Shown here: in pieces, positions 25,906 through 33,408 of the stretch
Numbering within the stretch: the first letter of the stretch is position 1
Layout of the letters: each line of letters begins with the position of its first letter
Position numbers and translations under genes: made by a program
Source: Clostridium sp. BNL1100
GTDB lineage: Bacteria; Bacillota; Clostridia; Acetivibrionales; DSM-1351
Direction of reading: 5' to 3'
Assembly (NCBI RefSeq): GCF_000244875.1
Contig: NC_016791.1
Location: forward strand, 4,283,001-4,347,000
DNA length: 64,000 nt
The notes under the pieces: generated by a model
The model's database searches: none
What the model was told of the DNA's origin: nothing
The model's input: the letters and a program-made list of their open reading frames with translations, nothing else

Positions 25906-26562
25906 GTGAAAAGAATACGTAAATTTACATCAGATGAGAAATTAAGATGCGTTTTCAGGTGCATTGAGGGAAAAGAGCCGGTTCGTCACGTTGCAAATTT
26001 GATAGGAGTCAATCATATTACATTGAAGGAATGGATTAGAAATTACAAAGTATTAGGAATCGCCGCTCTAAGCACCACTCATAAGAGGCCTATTTATTCC
26101 GATGAGCTAAAAGAATCAGCTGTTAAAGACTATCTTAATGGTATTGGTTCTCAGGAATCTCTCTGCTTAAAATACAGTATACTTGCTAAAAGTACATTAC
26201 GTAATTGGATTTTGAAGTATAATAGTCATATGGAAGATTCAATAGCAGGAGGAACATCTTTAATGACTGATGCCCATGAAGTCACTTATTACGAAAAATT
26301 TGAAATAGTTAGGTATTGTATTGAACACCAGAAAAATTATTCTGAAACAGCCCAAAAGTTTAATGTATCTTATCATCAGGTTTATTCTTGGACACACAAA
26401 TATGAATCTGGAGGTATAGATGCCTTGCAGGACAATCGTGGAAAGAAAAAGAATAAGGGTGAATGGTCTGAGCTAGAAAAACTGAGAGCTGAGAACCGCA
26501 GACAAAAAATGGAGATAGATTTTCTAAAAAAACTCGACGAGATAGAAAGGAGGCGGTTCTAA
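25906..26562 (+). CDS. IS150-group OrfA (DNA-binding subunit)
   Basis: This 218-aa protein starts at GTG with AAGGAGGAG upstream. Two helix-turn-helix regions are visible: DEKLRCVFRCIEGKEPVRHVANLIGVNHITLKEWI near residues 7-42 and KNYSETAQKFNVSYHQVYSW near 139-158. A C-terminal leucine-rich coiled coil follows (ELEKLRAENRRQKMEIDFLKKL). It can be read through to OrfB by a -1 shift at the A7 run to make the full transposase. Confidence 0.92.
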   Translation: MKRIRKFTSDEKLRCVFRCIEGKEPVRHVANLIGVNHITLKEWIRNYKVLGIAALSTTHKRPIYSDELKESAVKDYLNGIGSQESLCLKYSILAKSTLRNWILKYNSHMEDSIAGGTSLMTDAHEVTYYEKFEIVRYCIEHQKNYSETAQKFNVSYHQVYSWTHKYESGGIDALQDNRGKKKNKGEWSELEKLRAENRRQKMEIDFLKKLDEIERRRF

Positions 26563-27473
26563 GTCAGGTAAGATATGAAACTATTTATCTGGCAATACAA
26601 GAGCTTCACGATATCATAGCATATCCAATCACAGAATTATGTAATATTGCAGGAATTCAACGCTCTTCATATTACAAATGGCTTAATAGAAAAGAAAGTA
26701 ACAATGAACAATTCAATAAAAAACTACTTCATATTATAAAAGATGTATATGAAGAGAGAAATGGTATTCTTGGATATCGTCAGATGACAGTCAAGTTAAA
26801 TCGTGAGCACGATTTCCATGTAAACAATAAGAGAATATACAGACTTATGAGAATACTTAACTTAAAATCTGTGTGCCGTAAAAAGAAAAAGATCTATATC
26901 AAATCAACTCCCGAAATTGCTGCAGAAAATGTACTTAATAGAAAATTTTACACGGATGGATTTGGCAAGAAGTGGCTTACTGATATAACAGAAATGAAGT
27001 ATGGTCTAAATAGCAAAGCTTATCTTAGTGCTATACTGGATTTAGGAGATAAAAGTATTGTATCTTTTGTACTTGGTCATTCAAACAACAATGAACTGGT
27101 ATTTAATACATTTGACTTTGCACACAATAAATATTCTAAAGCAAAACCAATTTTCCACAGTGATAGAGGATTCCAATATACATCAAGGATATTTAAGAAA
27201 AAACTTGATGAGGCAGGCATGACACAGAGCATGTCAAGAATTTCCCGTTGTATTGATAATGGGCCAATGGAAGCATTTTGGGGAATGCTTAAATCCGAAA
27301 TGTATTATCTAAAAAAATTTAACACATACGATGAACTCGAAGCAGCAGTTAGTGAATACATAGATTATTACAATAACTACCGCTACCAGAAGAGTCTTGA
27401 CGGTATGACTCCAATAGAGTACAGGCAACATCTTATGGAAAACTTACATAAAGAGGACGCCCACCATAATTAA
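26520..27473 (+). CDS. IS150-group OrfB (DDE integrase domain, expressed by -1 frameshift)
   Basis: The orfB frame is open from about 26520 to the TAA at 27473. The part from 26784 is only the section after the first ATG. The upstream part includes YETIYLAIQELH, the SSYYKWLNRKE HTH_21 motif and NGILGYRQMTVKLN. The rve integrase core has the catalytic residues in WLTDITEMKY (Asp), FHSDRGFQY (Asp) and NGPMEAFWGMLKSEMYY (Glu). No internal stop or disruption is seen, so the element could still be active. Confidence 0.88.
   Translation, partial: FSKKTRRDRKEAVLSQVRYETIYLAIQELHDIIAYPITELCNIAGIQRSSYYKWLNRKESNNEQFNKKLLHIIKDVYEERNGILGYRQMTVKLNREHDFHVNNKRIYRLMRILNLKSVCRKKKKIYIKSTPEIAAENVLNRKFYTDGFGKKWLTDITEMKYGLNSKAYLSAILDLGDKSIVSFVLGHSNNNELVFNTFDFAHNKYSKAKPIFHSDRGFQYTSRIFKKKLDEAGMTQSMSRISRCIDNGPMEAFWGMLKSEMYYLKKFNTYDELEAAVSEYIDYYNNYRYQKSLDGMTPIEYRQHLMENLHKEDAHHN
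26526..26532 (+). promoter_or_regulatory. Programmed -1 frameshift site (A7) between orfA and orfB
   Basis: In the orfA frame the codons are CTA AAA AAA CTC, and a slip back by one base enters the orfB frame, which is open from here through the DDE domain. OrfB has no ATG, GTG or TTG of its own before residue 76 of the fused part, so the shift is needed. This is the standard IS3 mechanism. Confidence 0.75.
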
Positions 27474-27683
27474 ATGATTGACGTCCTTAAGAATTTATTT
27501 TTTCCCTGTCTACTTGACAGGGAGCATATCATAGTGTAGGTTTCCCGGTAAAATATCCATGTTCGCCTATAAACATCTGCAAATATCTTTAACCAAGCTT
27601 TCATTGATACAATTTATACTCCTTAAGTACAAGTTAAAAAGGTAAAAATTATTTTCGACAACCCAGTTATTTTTGCTAAAATG

Positions 27684-28055
27684 CTATTTAAGCAGAGCAT
27701 TTGCTATAAGCATGTCAAACTTCCTTATATCAACACCTTTTTGCAGATTTATTTTAATATGACCTGCCCGAGTCCACAACTCAACTTCAGCATTAAAATC
27801 AAGAAATCGACCTGCATTTTCTGTTGACCACATATTAATGGATGAATATGGTAAATAGTACACCTCAACCTTTTTACCGGTGAGCCCCTGTGCATCCCTT
27901 ACAATCAGCCTCTTATTGGTGAAAACTGCGGTATCCCGGAATGTTTTATACGCAGCTACTGCCACTTCTCCCTCAACCATCAGATCGTTTACGTCCTCAG
28001 GGATAGGACATTCAGATACCAGAGTCCATGCCAGAATACTATTTGTTTCAGCCAT
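27684..28055 (-). CDS. Bacterial PH-domain protein (bPH_1/YvbH-like)
   Basis: This soluble 123-aa protein has the bPH pattern: VEGEVAVAAYKTFRDTAVFTNKRLIVRDAQGLTGKKVEVYYLPYSSINMW, where the TNKRL turn and the Gly-Lys-Lys strand are typical. Then FDFNAEV-like strands and the ending KGVDIRKFDMLIANALL. The function of these stand-alone PH folds is unknown. The ATG has AAGGAGG. It is a single gene, converging on the interrupted MITE. Confidence 0.82.
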   Translation of the reverse strand: MAETNSILAWTLVSECPIPEDVNDLMVEGEVAVAAYKTFRDTAVFTNKRLIVRDAQGLTGKKVEVYYLPYSSINMWSTENAGRFLDFNAEVELWTRAGHIKINLQKGVDIRKFDMLIANALLK

Positions 28056-28146
28056 GCAAAATTCCTCCTTATGGTTTACGATTTTTTAAACCCATAGTAA
28101 AAGTGTATTCAATTACCAATATACTATACCGTAAAACATAATTCAA

Positions 28147-29247
28147 TCACCTTACAACTCTTGCACTCTGACCTTTCATGACACTCTCAACTTCCTTGAG
28201 GTTTGCCATTGAGGTATCACCTGGGGTAGTCATTGCAAGTGCCCCATGGGCAACACCATAATTTACAGCCTTTTGAGCATCTCCTGTTGTCATCAGGCCA
28301 TAAACCAAACCAGATGCAAAGCTGTCACCTCCGCCTACCCTGTCATAAATCTCAAGACCCGGGAATTCGATGGACTTGAAAATTGTGCCGTCAGCCCAGC
28401 ATATTGCACGCCAGTCATTAACAGTAGCAGTTTTTACTCCTCTTAATGTTGTTGCAACTACTTTCATATTCGGATATTCCTCGACAACCCTGTCTATCAT
28501 TTTCTTGTAGCCTTCTATATCAAGCTCTTTGAGATTTTTGTCGTTGCCTTCAACCTCAAAACCCAGACATTGAGTAAAGTCCTCTTCATTTCCTATCATA
28601 ACATCTATATACTTTGCAATTTCCTTGTTTACTTCCTGTGCCTTCTTGTTCCCTCCGATGTAGTTCCATAGAGAAGGCCTGTAGTTTAAGTCATAGGAAA
28701 CAATAGTATTGTACTTCTTTGCAGTTTTAACGGCCTCAATAACTACCTCAGGTGTAGTCTCAGACAGTGCTGCAAAAATTCCGCCTGTGTGGAACCACCT
28801 TGCTCCAAGCTTACCGAATATATACTCCCAGTCAATGTCCCCGGCCTTCAACTGTGCTGCCGCAGTGTTTGCCCTGTCGGAAACACCAAGGGCAGCTCTG
28901 ATTCCAAAGCCTTTTTCTGTAAAATTCAGTCCGTTTCTTACAGCCCTGCCGATACCGTCAAAAGGTATCCATTTTATGAGGGAGGTATCAACTCCGCCCT
29001 GTAGAATCATATCTTCAATAAGCTTTCCGATATCATTATCGGCAAAAGCAGTAACAACGGCACATTTCATTCCAAAGCACTTGCGAAGCCCACGGGATAC
29101 ATTGTATTCTCCTCCGCCTTCCCACGCTTTGAATTCTCTGCTGTTTCTTATCCTTCCATCTCCCGGATCAAGTCTTAGCATTACTTCACCCAGAGAAATA
29201 CAATCATATGTATAACTTCCTTCAGGTTTTAAATTCAGAATAGACAT
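28147..29247 (-). CDS. kdgK: 2-dehydro-3-deoxygluconate kinase (PfkB family)
   Basis: This 366-aa sugar kinase has the PfkB signatures ISLGEVMLRLDPGDGRI near the start and RVGGGDSFASGLVYGLM near the end, with the catalytic Asp in GGGDSF. It would phosphorylate 2-keto-3-deoxygluconate to KDPG. The assignment to KDG rather than another sugar comes from the pairing with the KDPG aldolase gene 33 bp upstream. Together they complete hexuronate (pectin or glucuronate) breakdown to pyruvate and glyceraldehyde-3-phosphate. Confidence 0.87.
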   Translation of the reverse strand: MSILNLKPEGSYTYDCISLGEVMLRLDPGDGRIRNSREFKAWEGGGEYNVSRGLRKCFGMKCAVVTAFADNDIGKLIEDMILQGGVDTSLIKWIPFDGIGRAVRNGLNFTEKGFGIRAALGVSDRANTAAAQLKAGDIDWEYIFGKLGARWFHTGGIFAALSETTPEVVIEAVKTAKKYNTIVSYDLNYRPSLWNYIGGNKKAQEVNKEIAKYIDVMIGNEEDFTQCLGFEVEGNDKNLKELDIEGYKKMIDRVVEEYPNMKVVATTLRGVKTATVNDWRAICWADGTIFKSIEFPGLEIYDRVGGGDSFASGLVYGLMTTGDAQKAVNYGVAHGALAMTTPGDTSMANLKEVESVMKGQSARVVR

Positions 29248-29280
29248 AACGGCCTCCTTATTTGCTGTGTAGAGTCACTA

Positions 29281-29922
29281 TCAGGCCCTAGCCTGCTTTA
29301 CCTTTTCAATAAACTGTCTACCTATAGTAACGATTGACTCATAGTCTCCCTTTTTAGCTCCGGCAGTTAAATTTCCGCCGACTCCTACTGCAACACTTCC
29401 GGCTTTTATCCACTCTGCTGTGTTTTCCAGGTTTACTCCTCCGGTAGGCATAAGTTTAATCTGAGGCAACGGGCCTCTGAATGCCTTGATAATAGCAGGG
29501 CCAAAAAGTTCTCCAGGGAATACCTTTACAATGTCAGCACCTGCTTCCATACACTCAACAGCCTCTTTAACAGTCATGGCTCCGGGCATACAAGCAACCT
29601 GATATCTGTTGCAAACCTTAACAACCTCTTTATTCAGGCAAGGGCTTACAATAAACTGAGCTCCTGCAAGTATTGCTGCTCTGGCTGTTTCAGGGTCAAG
29701 AATAGTACCTGCTCCTATGAGGATCTTATTGTCCTTGTTGGACTCTGCCAACTTCTTAATTACGTCCAGAGCACCATGTACCGTAAAGGTTATTTCAATG
29801 GCACTGATTCCTGCCTCTACGCAGGAGTCGGCTATTTTCATAGCCTGTTCAGAGCTATCAGCCCTGACAACTGCCACGACACCACAATCGCAAATCTTTT
29901 TCAACACTTCATTCTTATCCAT
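29281..29922 (-). CDS. eda: KDPG/KHG aldolase
   Basis: This 213-aa class I aldolase of the Eda family has VVAVVRADSSEQAMKIADSC, GISAIEITFTVHGAL with the Glu, IGAGTILDPETARAAI, a Schiff-base Lys region ADIVKVFPGELFGP and LMPTGGVNLEN for the phosphate site. It splits 2-keto-3-deoxy-6-phosphogluconate to pyruvate and glyceraldehyde-3-phosphate. It is the first gene of the eda-kdgK operon, behind a promoter with an embedded palindrome, and divergent from a GntR-type regulator that likely controls it. Confidence 0.92.
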   Translation of the reverse strand: MDKNEVLKKICDCGVVAVVRADSSEQAMKIADSCVEAGISAIEITFTVHGALDVIKKLAESNKDNKILIGAGTILDPETARAAILAGAQFIVSPCLNKEVVKVCNRYQVACMPGAMTVKEAVECMEAGADIVKVFPGELFGPAIIKAFRGPLPQIKLMPTGGVNLENTAEWIKAGSVAVGVGGNLTAGAKKGDYESIVTIGRQFIEKVKQARA

Positions 29923-29968
29923 AATATTACCTCATCAAAAAATATTGAATAACTTCATCTTATATATT

Positions 29969-29997
29969 AATATACTAGTATACAAGTTGAGTGTCAA
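29969..29997 (-). promoter_or_regulatory. Promoter of eda-kdgK with embedded palindromic operator
   Basis: On the minus strand TTGACA and TATATT are 17 bp apart. The palindrome TATACTAGTATA (29971-29982) covers the spacer and -10 box. It is likely the site of the divergent GntR-family repressor, whose class often binds short A/T-flanked palindromes. Confidence 0.65.
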
Positions 29998-30129
29998 TCC
30001 ACTAATATTAATATCACATTACTCTTAAGTTCAGGTAAAAGCTCACAGCTATAAATTGTAAATGTGATGCTTACTGTGCTAAAATTGACAAGAGTTCATT
30101 AAAAGCTTTAGTGTGCATAGGAGAGTACC

Positions 30130-30807
30130 ATGAATAGATTTCAAAGAAATGTACTTCCATTAAAAGAAGTAATTTATATGGAAGTTAAAAATAAAATACT
30201 GAATCTTGAATATAAACCCGGTCAAATGATTAGCGAGACAGAAATATCAGAACTGCTAAATGTCAGTAGGACACCCGTAAGAGAAGTTTTTATACGGCTT
30301 TCCTACGAAAAGCTGATTGATATATATCCCCAGAAGGGCACATTTGTGTCCCTTGTAGACCTTTCCTATGTAAAGGAGAGTGTTTATATGAGAAACCTTC
30401 TTGAATGTCAGATTGCAGGTGAAATAGTCGACAGCGAAAAGAAGGATTTACCTGCTGAAATAAAAAAGAATATACGGTTGCAGAAAGATTTAGTTGAAAA
30501 TGAAGGCAATATAGAAGAATTTCTGGAACTTGACAATGACTTTCACAAGGTTATATTCAAGGCTGTAAACCATGAAACAATCTGGGATATCATTAGTACA
30601 ACAAGAATTCACTACAACAGATTCAGGCTTTTGACCATGTATGAGCCTGAAATGCTGAACAGGGTATTCCAAGAGCACTTTGACATTATGACCAAAATTG
30701 AAGAGGGAGATAAAGCAGGCTGTAATGCACTGCTTAAAAAGCATCATTATAACGGTCTCGAACATGCAGATATCCTCAAGGAAAAATACCCGGGATACTT
30801 TTTATAA
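30130..30807 (+). CDS. GntR-family (FadR/FCD subgroup) transcriptional regulator
   Basis: This 225-aa protein has a winged helix N-terminal part (KPGQMISETEISELLNVSRTPVREVFIRL). The helical FCD ligand-binding domain includes LECQIAGEIVDSE, LDNDFHKVIFKAVNHETIWD and a His in FQEHFDIMTKIEEGD, the usual metal-binding His/Asp set. FadR/FCD regulators often control hexuronate genes (UxuR/ExuR type). Divergence from eda-kdgK supports KDG or a related acid as effector. The start follows TAGGAGAG. Confidence 0.9.
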   Translation: MNRFQRNVLPLKEVIYMEVKNKILNLEYKPGQMISETEISELLNVSRTPVREVFIRLSYEKLIDIYPQKGTFVSLVDLSYVKESVYMRNLLECQIAGEIVDSEKKDLPAEIKKNIRLQKDLVENEGNIEEFLELDNDFHKVIFKAVNHETIWDIISTTRIHYNRFRLLTMYEPEMLNRVFQEHFDIMTKIEEGDKAGCNALLKKHHYNGLEHADILKEKYPGYFL

Positions 30808-30824
30808 AATAATGGCATTAAAAA

Positions 30825-31122
30825 TTGGTTGTGGCAAAATTGATTTTTATTTTTTTAACCAGTATTTAGGAATATAAATTATATCAATCGAAGCTTGGTT
30901 AAAGATATTTGAATATGTTTCTCGGCGAACATGGATATTTTACCGGAAACTTTACACGATGTAGGTTTTAGCGAAACCATGAATCATGGACGATGAATGT
31001 GAGCGACGGTAAAACATCCTAAGATGAGCCGCTAGAAACTCTTGCAAATATCTTGGAAGCAATCATTGATATAATTTTATACGGGAGTATCGGTGTTAAA
31101 ATAGAAAAACTATCTGTTTTGC
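30825..31122 (+). repeat. MITE copy 2
   Basis: This is the same 300-bp palindromic repeat as copy 1, in the same orientation. The left end is degenerate (GGTTGTGGCAAAATTGATTT). The right end CTGTTTTGC is cut short where the stop codon of the next gene begins. It keeps the central CCATGAATCATGG and both arms. It lies between the convergent GntR and membrane-protein genes. Confidence 0.87.
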
Positions 31123-31851
31123 CTACATATTTACCTTTCGGCTTCTGGTTACTTCGAATTTTTCCAGCCACCCTTTTTTAAATTTAAGTGAAATAAATCC
31201 GGTAATACTGGTTGCAAGCGCTCCTAAGGAATCAACTATTAAATCCTTCATAGTATCTGCCAGAGCCGCTCTTCCCATCATAAGACTTCCGTCTTCGTGT
31301 GCAAACTTCTGCATGTTAAGCCCCAGCAGCTTGTCAAAGGCAAACTCGTATATCTCCCACAATGCACCTATTGCCAAGGCGAATGAAAAGGCAAAAACAG
31401 CTACAAATAAGGGACTCAGGTTAATCTGTACCTTTTCTGAATCGTTCAAAAGCTTTACAACTGAAAATCCAAGTGCTCCTATCATTGCACCGCTGAAAGT
31501 ATGAAGAACAGTATCCCAATGGGGTATCTTGTAGTAGAAACTTCTCACCTCACCGAGGTATATAGCCGCATAGAGGAAAAAAACAAAAACTATGTGCATA
31601 AAACCGGGGATATTTATTTTCCATTTTCTTTCGATAATTGATGGAAGGAACATAATAATCATACCCATAATACACTGAATCAACATAAGGACATAGTCGC
31701 TTCTAAGCTTGACAAATGCTTGTCCCACAAAAGGCTTAGAAGGTGCAGTAATAACATTTACAAGTGAAAAGACCGTTGACAAGATCAATGTGGCAAAGAC
31801 AAACCAAAAAGTAGTCTTCTCCCAATTTATTTTTTTCTTTATAAAAATAAT
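31123..31851 (-). CDS. Polytopic membrane protein (YjdF/DUF2238-like)
   Basis: The protein has about six hydrophobic segments. Recognisable features are IPHWDTVLHTFSGAMIGALGF, ALAIGALWEIYEFAFDKLLG and ALADTMKDLIVDSLGALA, which together resemble the YjdF/DUF2238 family of unknown role. A TTG at 31788 would cut off the first membrane segment. The frame remains open upstream through IKKKINWEKTTFWFVFAT to ATT codons at 31846-31851, which lie 6-9 bases after AAGTGGGGTG. No ATG, GTG or TTG is available in frame there, so an AUU or AUA start is inferred. The final codons abut MITE copy 2. Confidence 0.65.
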   Translation of the reverse strand: MIFIKKKINWEKTTFWFVFATLILSTVFSLVNVITAPSKPFVGQAFVKLRSDYVLMLIQCIMGMIIMFLPSIIERKWKINIPGFMHIVFVFFLYAAIYLGEVRSFYYKIPHWDTVLHTFSGAMIGALGFSVVKLLNDSEKVQINLSPLFVAVFAFSFALAIGALWEIYEFAFDKLLGLNMQKFAHEDGSLMMGRAALADTMKDLIVDSLGALATSITGFISLKFKKGWLEKFEVTRSRKVNM

Positions 31852-31953
31852 ATCACCCCACTTAATAAATTATACCGTGAATAATTAAAAATGTCTTATT
31901 GAATACTTTATAACACTGAAATTTCAGGGTCAAGTTTAATTTTAACAAAGTTG

Positions 31954-32006
31954 AAAAACAAGCCGCATAAGCATGCCAACTGCAGATTGACATTTATTAT
32001 GCGGCT
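31954..32006 (-). terminator. Terminator after the Fe-alcohol dehydrogenase gene (repeat copy A)
   Basis: On the minus strand AGCCGCATAATAA and TTATGCGGCTTG form the stem, followed by TTTTTC. This 53-bp segment is 51/53 identical to the terminator at 33327-33379. Confidence 0.85.
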
Positions 32007-32026
32007 CCGTATAAAAGGTCTGCAAA

Positions 32027-33196
32027 TTATTTATAAGACTTAGTATAGATTTCAACAACATCTTTATCGGATAGCTCCACAGGGTCGCAAGCAAACAAAC
32101 CTCCCATTGTATGCCTTGCATTCTTTGCCAAAGCTTCCATTTCACTAAGCTTAATTCCGTATTCGGACATTTTCAGATCGTCAACTCCACAAGCCTTTTG
32201 AAGCTCTACCAATGCTGTCACAAAATCCATAGGCTCCTTTGCATCTTTCTTGCCCAAGGCTACAGCCATGTCAATCATTCTCTGACTGCATGAGCCTGAT
32301 TTTGCAAAAAACGTATAGTATTCCCTGCTCACCATAATAAGTCCGGCTCCATGGGGTAAATCGGGGTGTAATGCACTCATGGCATGTTCCAGAGAATGTT
32401 CTGAAGTACAGCCTGAGGTAGATTCAACCATTCCTGCAAGTGTATTTGCTAAAGCAACCTTTTCACGTGCCTCTTCGTTGGAACCATCATTTACAGCCTT
32501 TGAAAGATATCTTCCTATAAGCTCTATGCTCTTTAGGGCATACATGTCACTCATTTCATTTGCAACTACATTTATATATCCCTCTGTGCTGTGGAACAGT
32601 GCGTCAAAACCCTGATAAGCTGTAAGATGTGCAGGAACCGTCATCATCAGGTCAGGGTCAACTACAGACAAAACAGGAAAAGTTTTATCATAGCCAAAGC
32701 CGATTTTTTCATTGGTCTCGTCATTGGTTATAACCGTCCAGGGGTCTGCTTCAGTACCTGTACCGGCAGTAGTTGTAATAGCCACCACAGGCAGCGGATC
32801 AACAGTAACCGGCATGCCCTTTCCGGAGCCCCCGCCTACATAATCCCAATAGTCACCTTCATTTGAAGCCATTACAGCAATAGATTTTGCAGAATCAATA
32901 CTGCTGCCGCCTCCAAGACCTATAATGAAGTCGCAGCCCTTTTGCCTTGCAAGTTTTGCTCCCTCCATGACATGAGGCTTTATGGGATTTGGCAATATTT
33001 TATCAAATAGAATGAATTCTACATTTGCCTTTTTAAGCTCCTCTTCCAGCCTTCCAAGATAACCGTGCCTTTTCATAGATGTTCCGGCTGATGTGACAAT
33101 CAATGCCTTTTTCCCCGGCAGGCACTGATTATGAAGATTCGAGAGCTGTCCCTTACCAAAAAGTATTCTCGACGGAATAAAATAATTAAAACTCAT
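32027..33196 (-). CDS. Iron-containing alcohol dehydrogenase
   Basis: This is a group III, Fe-dependent NAD(P)H alcohol dehydrogenase of 389 aa. It has the dinucleotide motif GLGGGSSIDSAKSIAVMAS. The metal region has AYQGFDALFHSTEGYINV and CTSEHSLEHAMSALHPDLPHGAGL, with the metal His residues. Members reduce aldehydes such as butyraldehyde or act on diols; the substrate cannot be told from sequence. It lies downstream of adhE on the same strand with its own promoter region and is bracketed by two near-identical terminators. Confidence 0.92.
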   Translation of the reverse strand: MSFNYFIPSRILFGKGQLSNLHNQCLPGKKALIVTSAGTSMKRHGYLGRLEEELKKANVEFILFDKILPNPIKPHVMEGAKLARQKGCDFIIGLGGGSSIDSAKSIAVMASNEGDYWDYVGGGSGKGMPVTVDPLPVVAITTTAGTGTEADPWTVITNDETNEKIGFGYDKTFPVLSVVDPDLMMTVPAHLTAYQGFDALFHSTEGYINVVANEMSDMYALKSIELIGRYLSKAVNDGSNEEAREKVALANTLAGMVESTSGCTSEHSLEHAMSALHPDLPHGAGLIMVSREYYTFFAKSGSCSQRMIDMAVALGKKDAKEPMDFVTALVELQKACGVDDLKMSEYGIKLSEMEALAKNARHTMGGLFACDPVELSDKDVVEIYTKSYK

Positions 33197-33249
33197 ATGG
33201 TAAAATCTCCTTTACAAATTTTCGTATTCAATATATTTATATCCTTTAC

Positions 33250-33268
33250 TTCGTACTCCAATTACGAA
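33250..33268. promoter_or_regulatory. Inverted repeat TTCGTA-N7-TACGAA upstream of the Fe-ADH gene
   Basis: A perfect 6-7-6 inverted repeat lies 54 bp before the Fe-ADH start, in its probable promoter. An additional half site TTCGTA occurs at 33222-33227. It is not of the Rex type found upstream of adhE, which suggests a different regulator. Confidence 0.45.
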
Positions 33269-33326
33269 AAATGCACCTATGTCTATAATAATTATAGCAT
33301 CATTATTATTTAAAATCGAACTGTCA

Positions 33327-33379
33327 AAAAACAAGCCGCATAATCATGCCAACTGAAGATTGACATTTATTATGCGGCT
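33327..33379 (-). terminator. Terminator after adhE (repeat copy B)
   Basis: This has the same hairpin as at 31954-32006, GCCGCATAAT pairing with ATTATGCGGC followed by TTGTTTTTT on the minus strand. It lies 30 bp after the adhE stop. Confidence 0.88.
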
Positions 33380-33408
33380 TACCAAATTATATTATAAGGA
33401 TGTTTTTC

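Larger units (their letters stand above)
25836..27531 (+). mobile_element. IS3-family (IS150-group) insertion sequence
   Basis: The element is 1,696 bp with ends TGATATGCTCCC and GGGAGCATATCA. The inner parts also match (TAGACAG on both sides). It is flanked by a 3-bp direct repeat TAG at 25833-25835 and 27532-27534, as expected for the group. It carries orfA and orfB in -1 relation with a slippery A run. It is inserted in the MITE, so it arrived later than the repeat. It is longer than a typical IS150 because orfA has two helix-turn-helix regions. Confidence 0.9.
25681..27664 (-). repeat. MITE copy 3, split by an IS150-group element
   Basis: The left part (25681-25835) and the right part (27532-27664) together are the same palindromic repeat as copy 1, in inverse orientation. 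Removing the IS and one target copy restores CCTACCTAGTGTAGG at the junction, matching the uninterrupted CCTACATCGTGTAGG of copy 1 (read inversely). The end next to hydE lacks the usual terminal repeat. The other end is GGGTTGTCGAAAATAATTTT. It lies between convergent hydE and the bPH gene. Confidence 0.85.
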
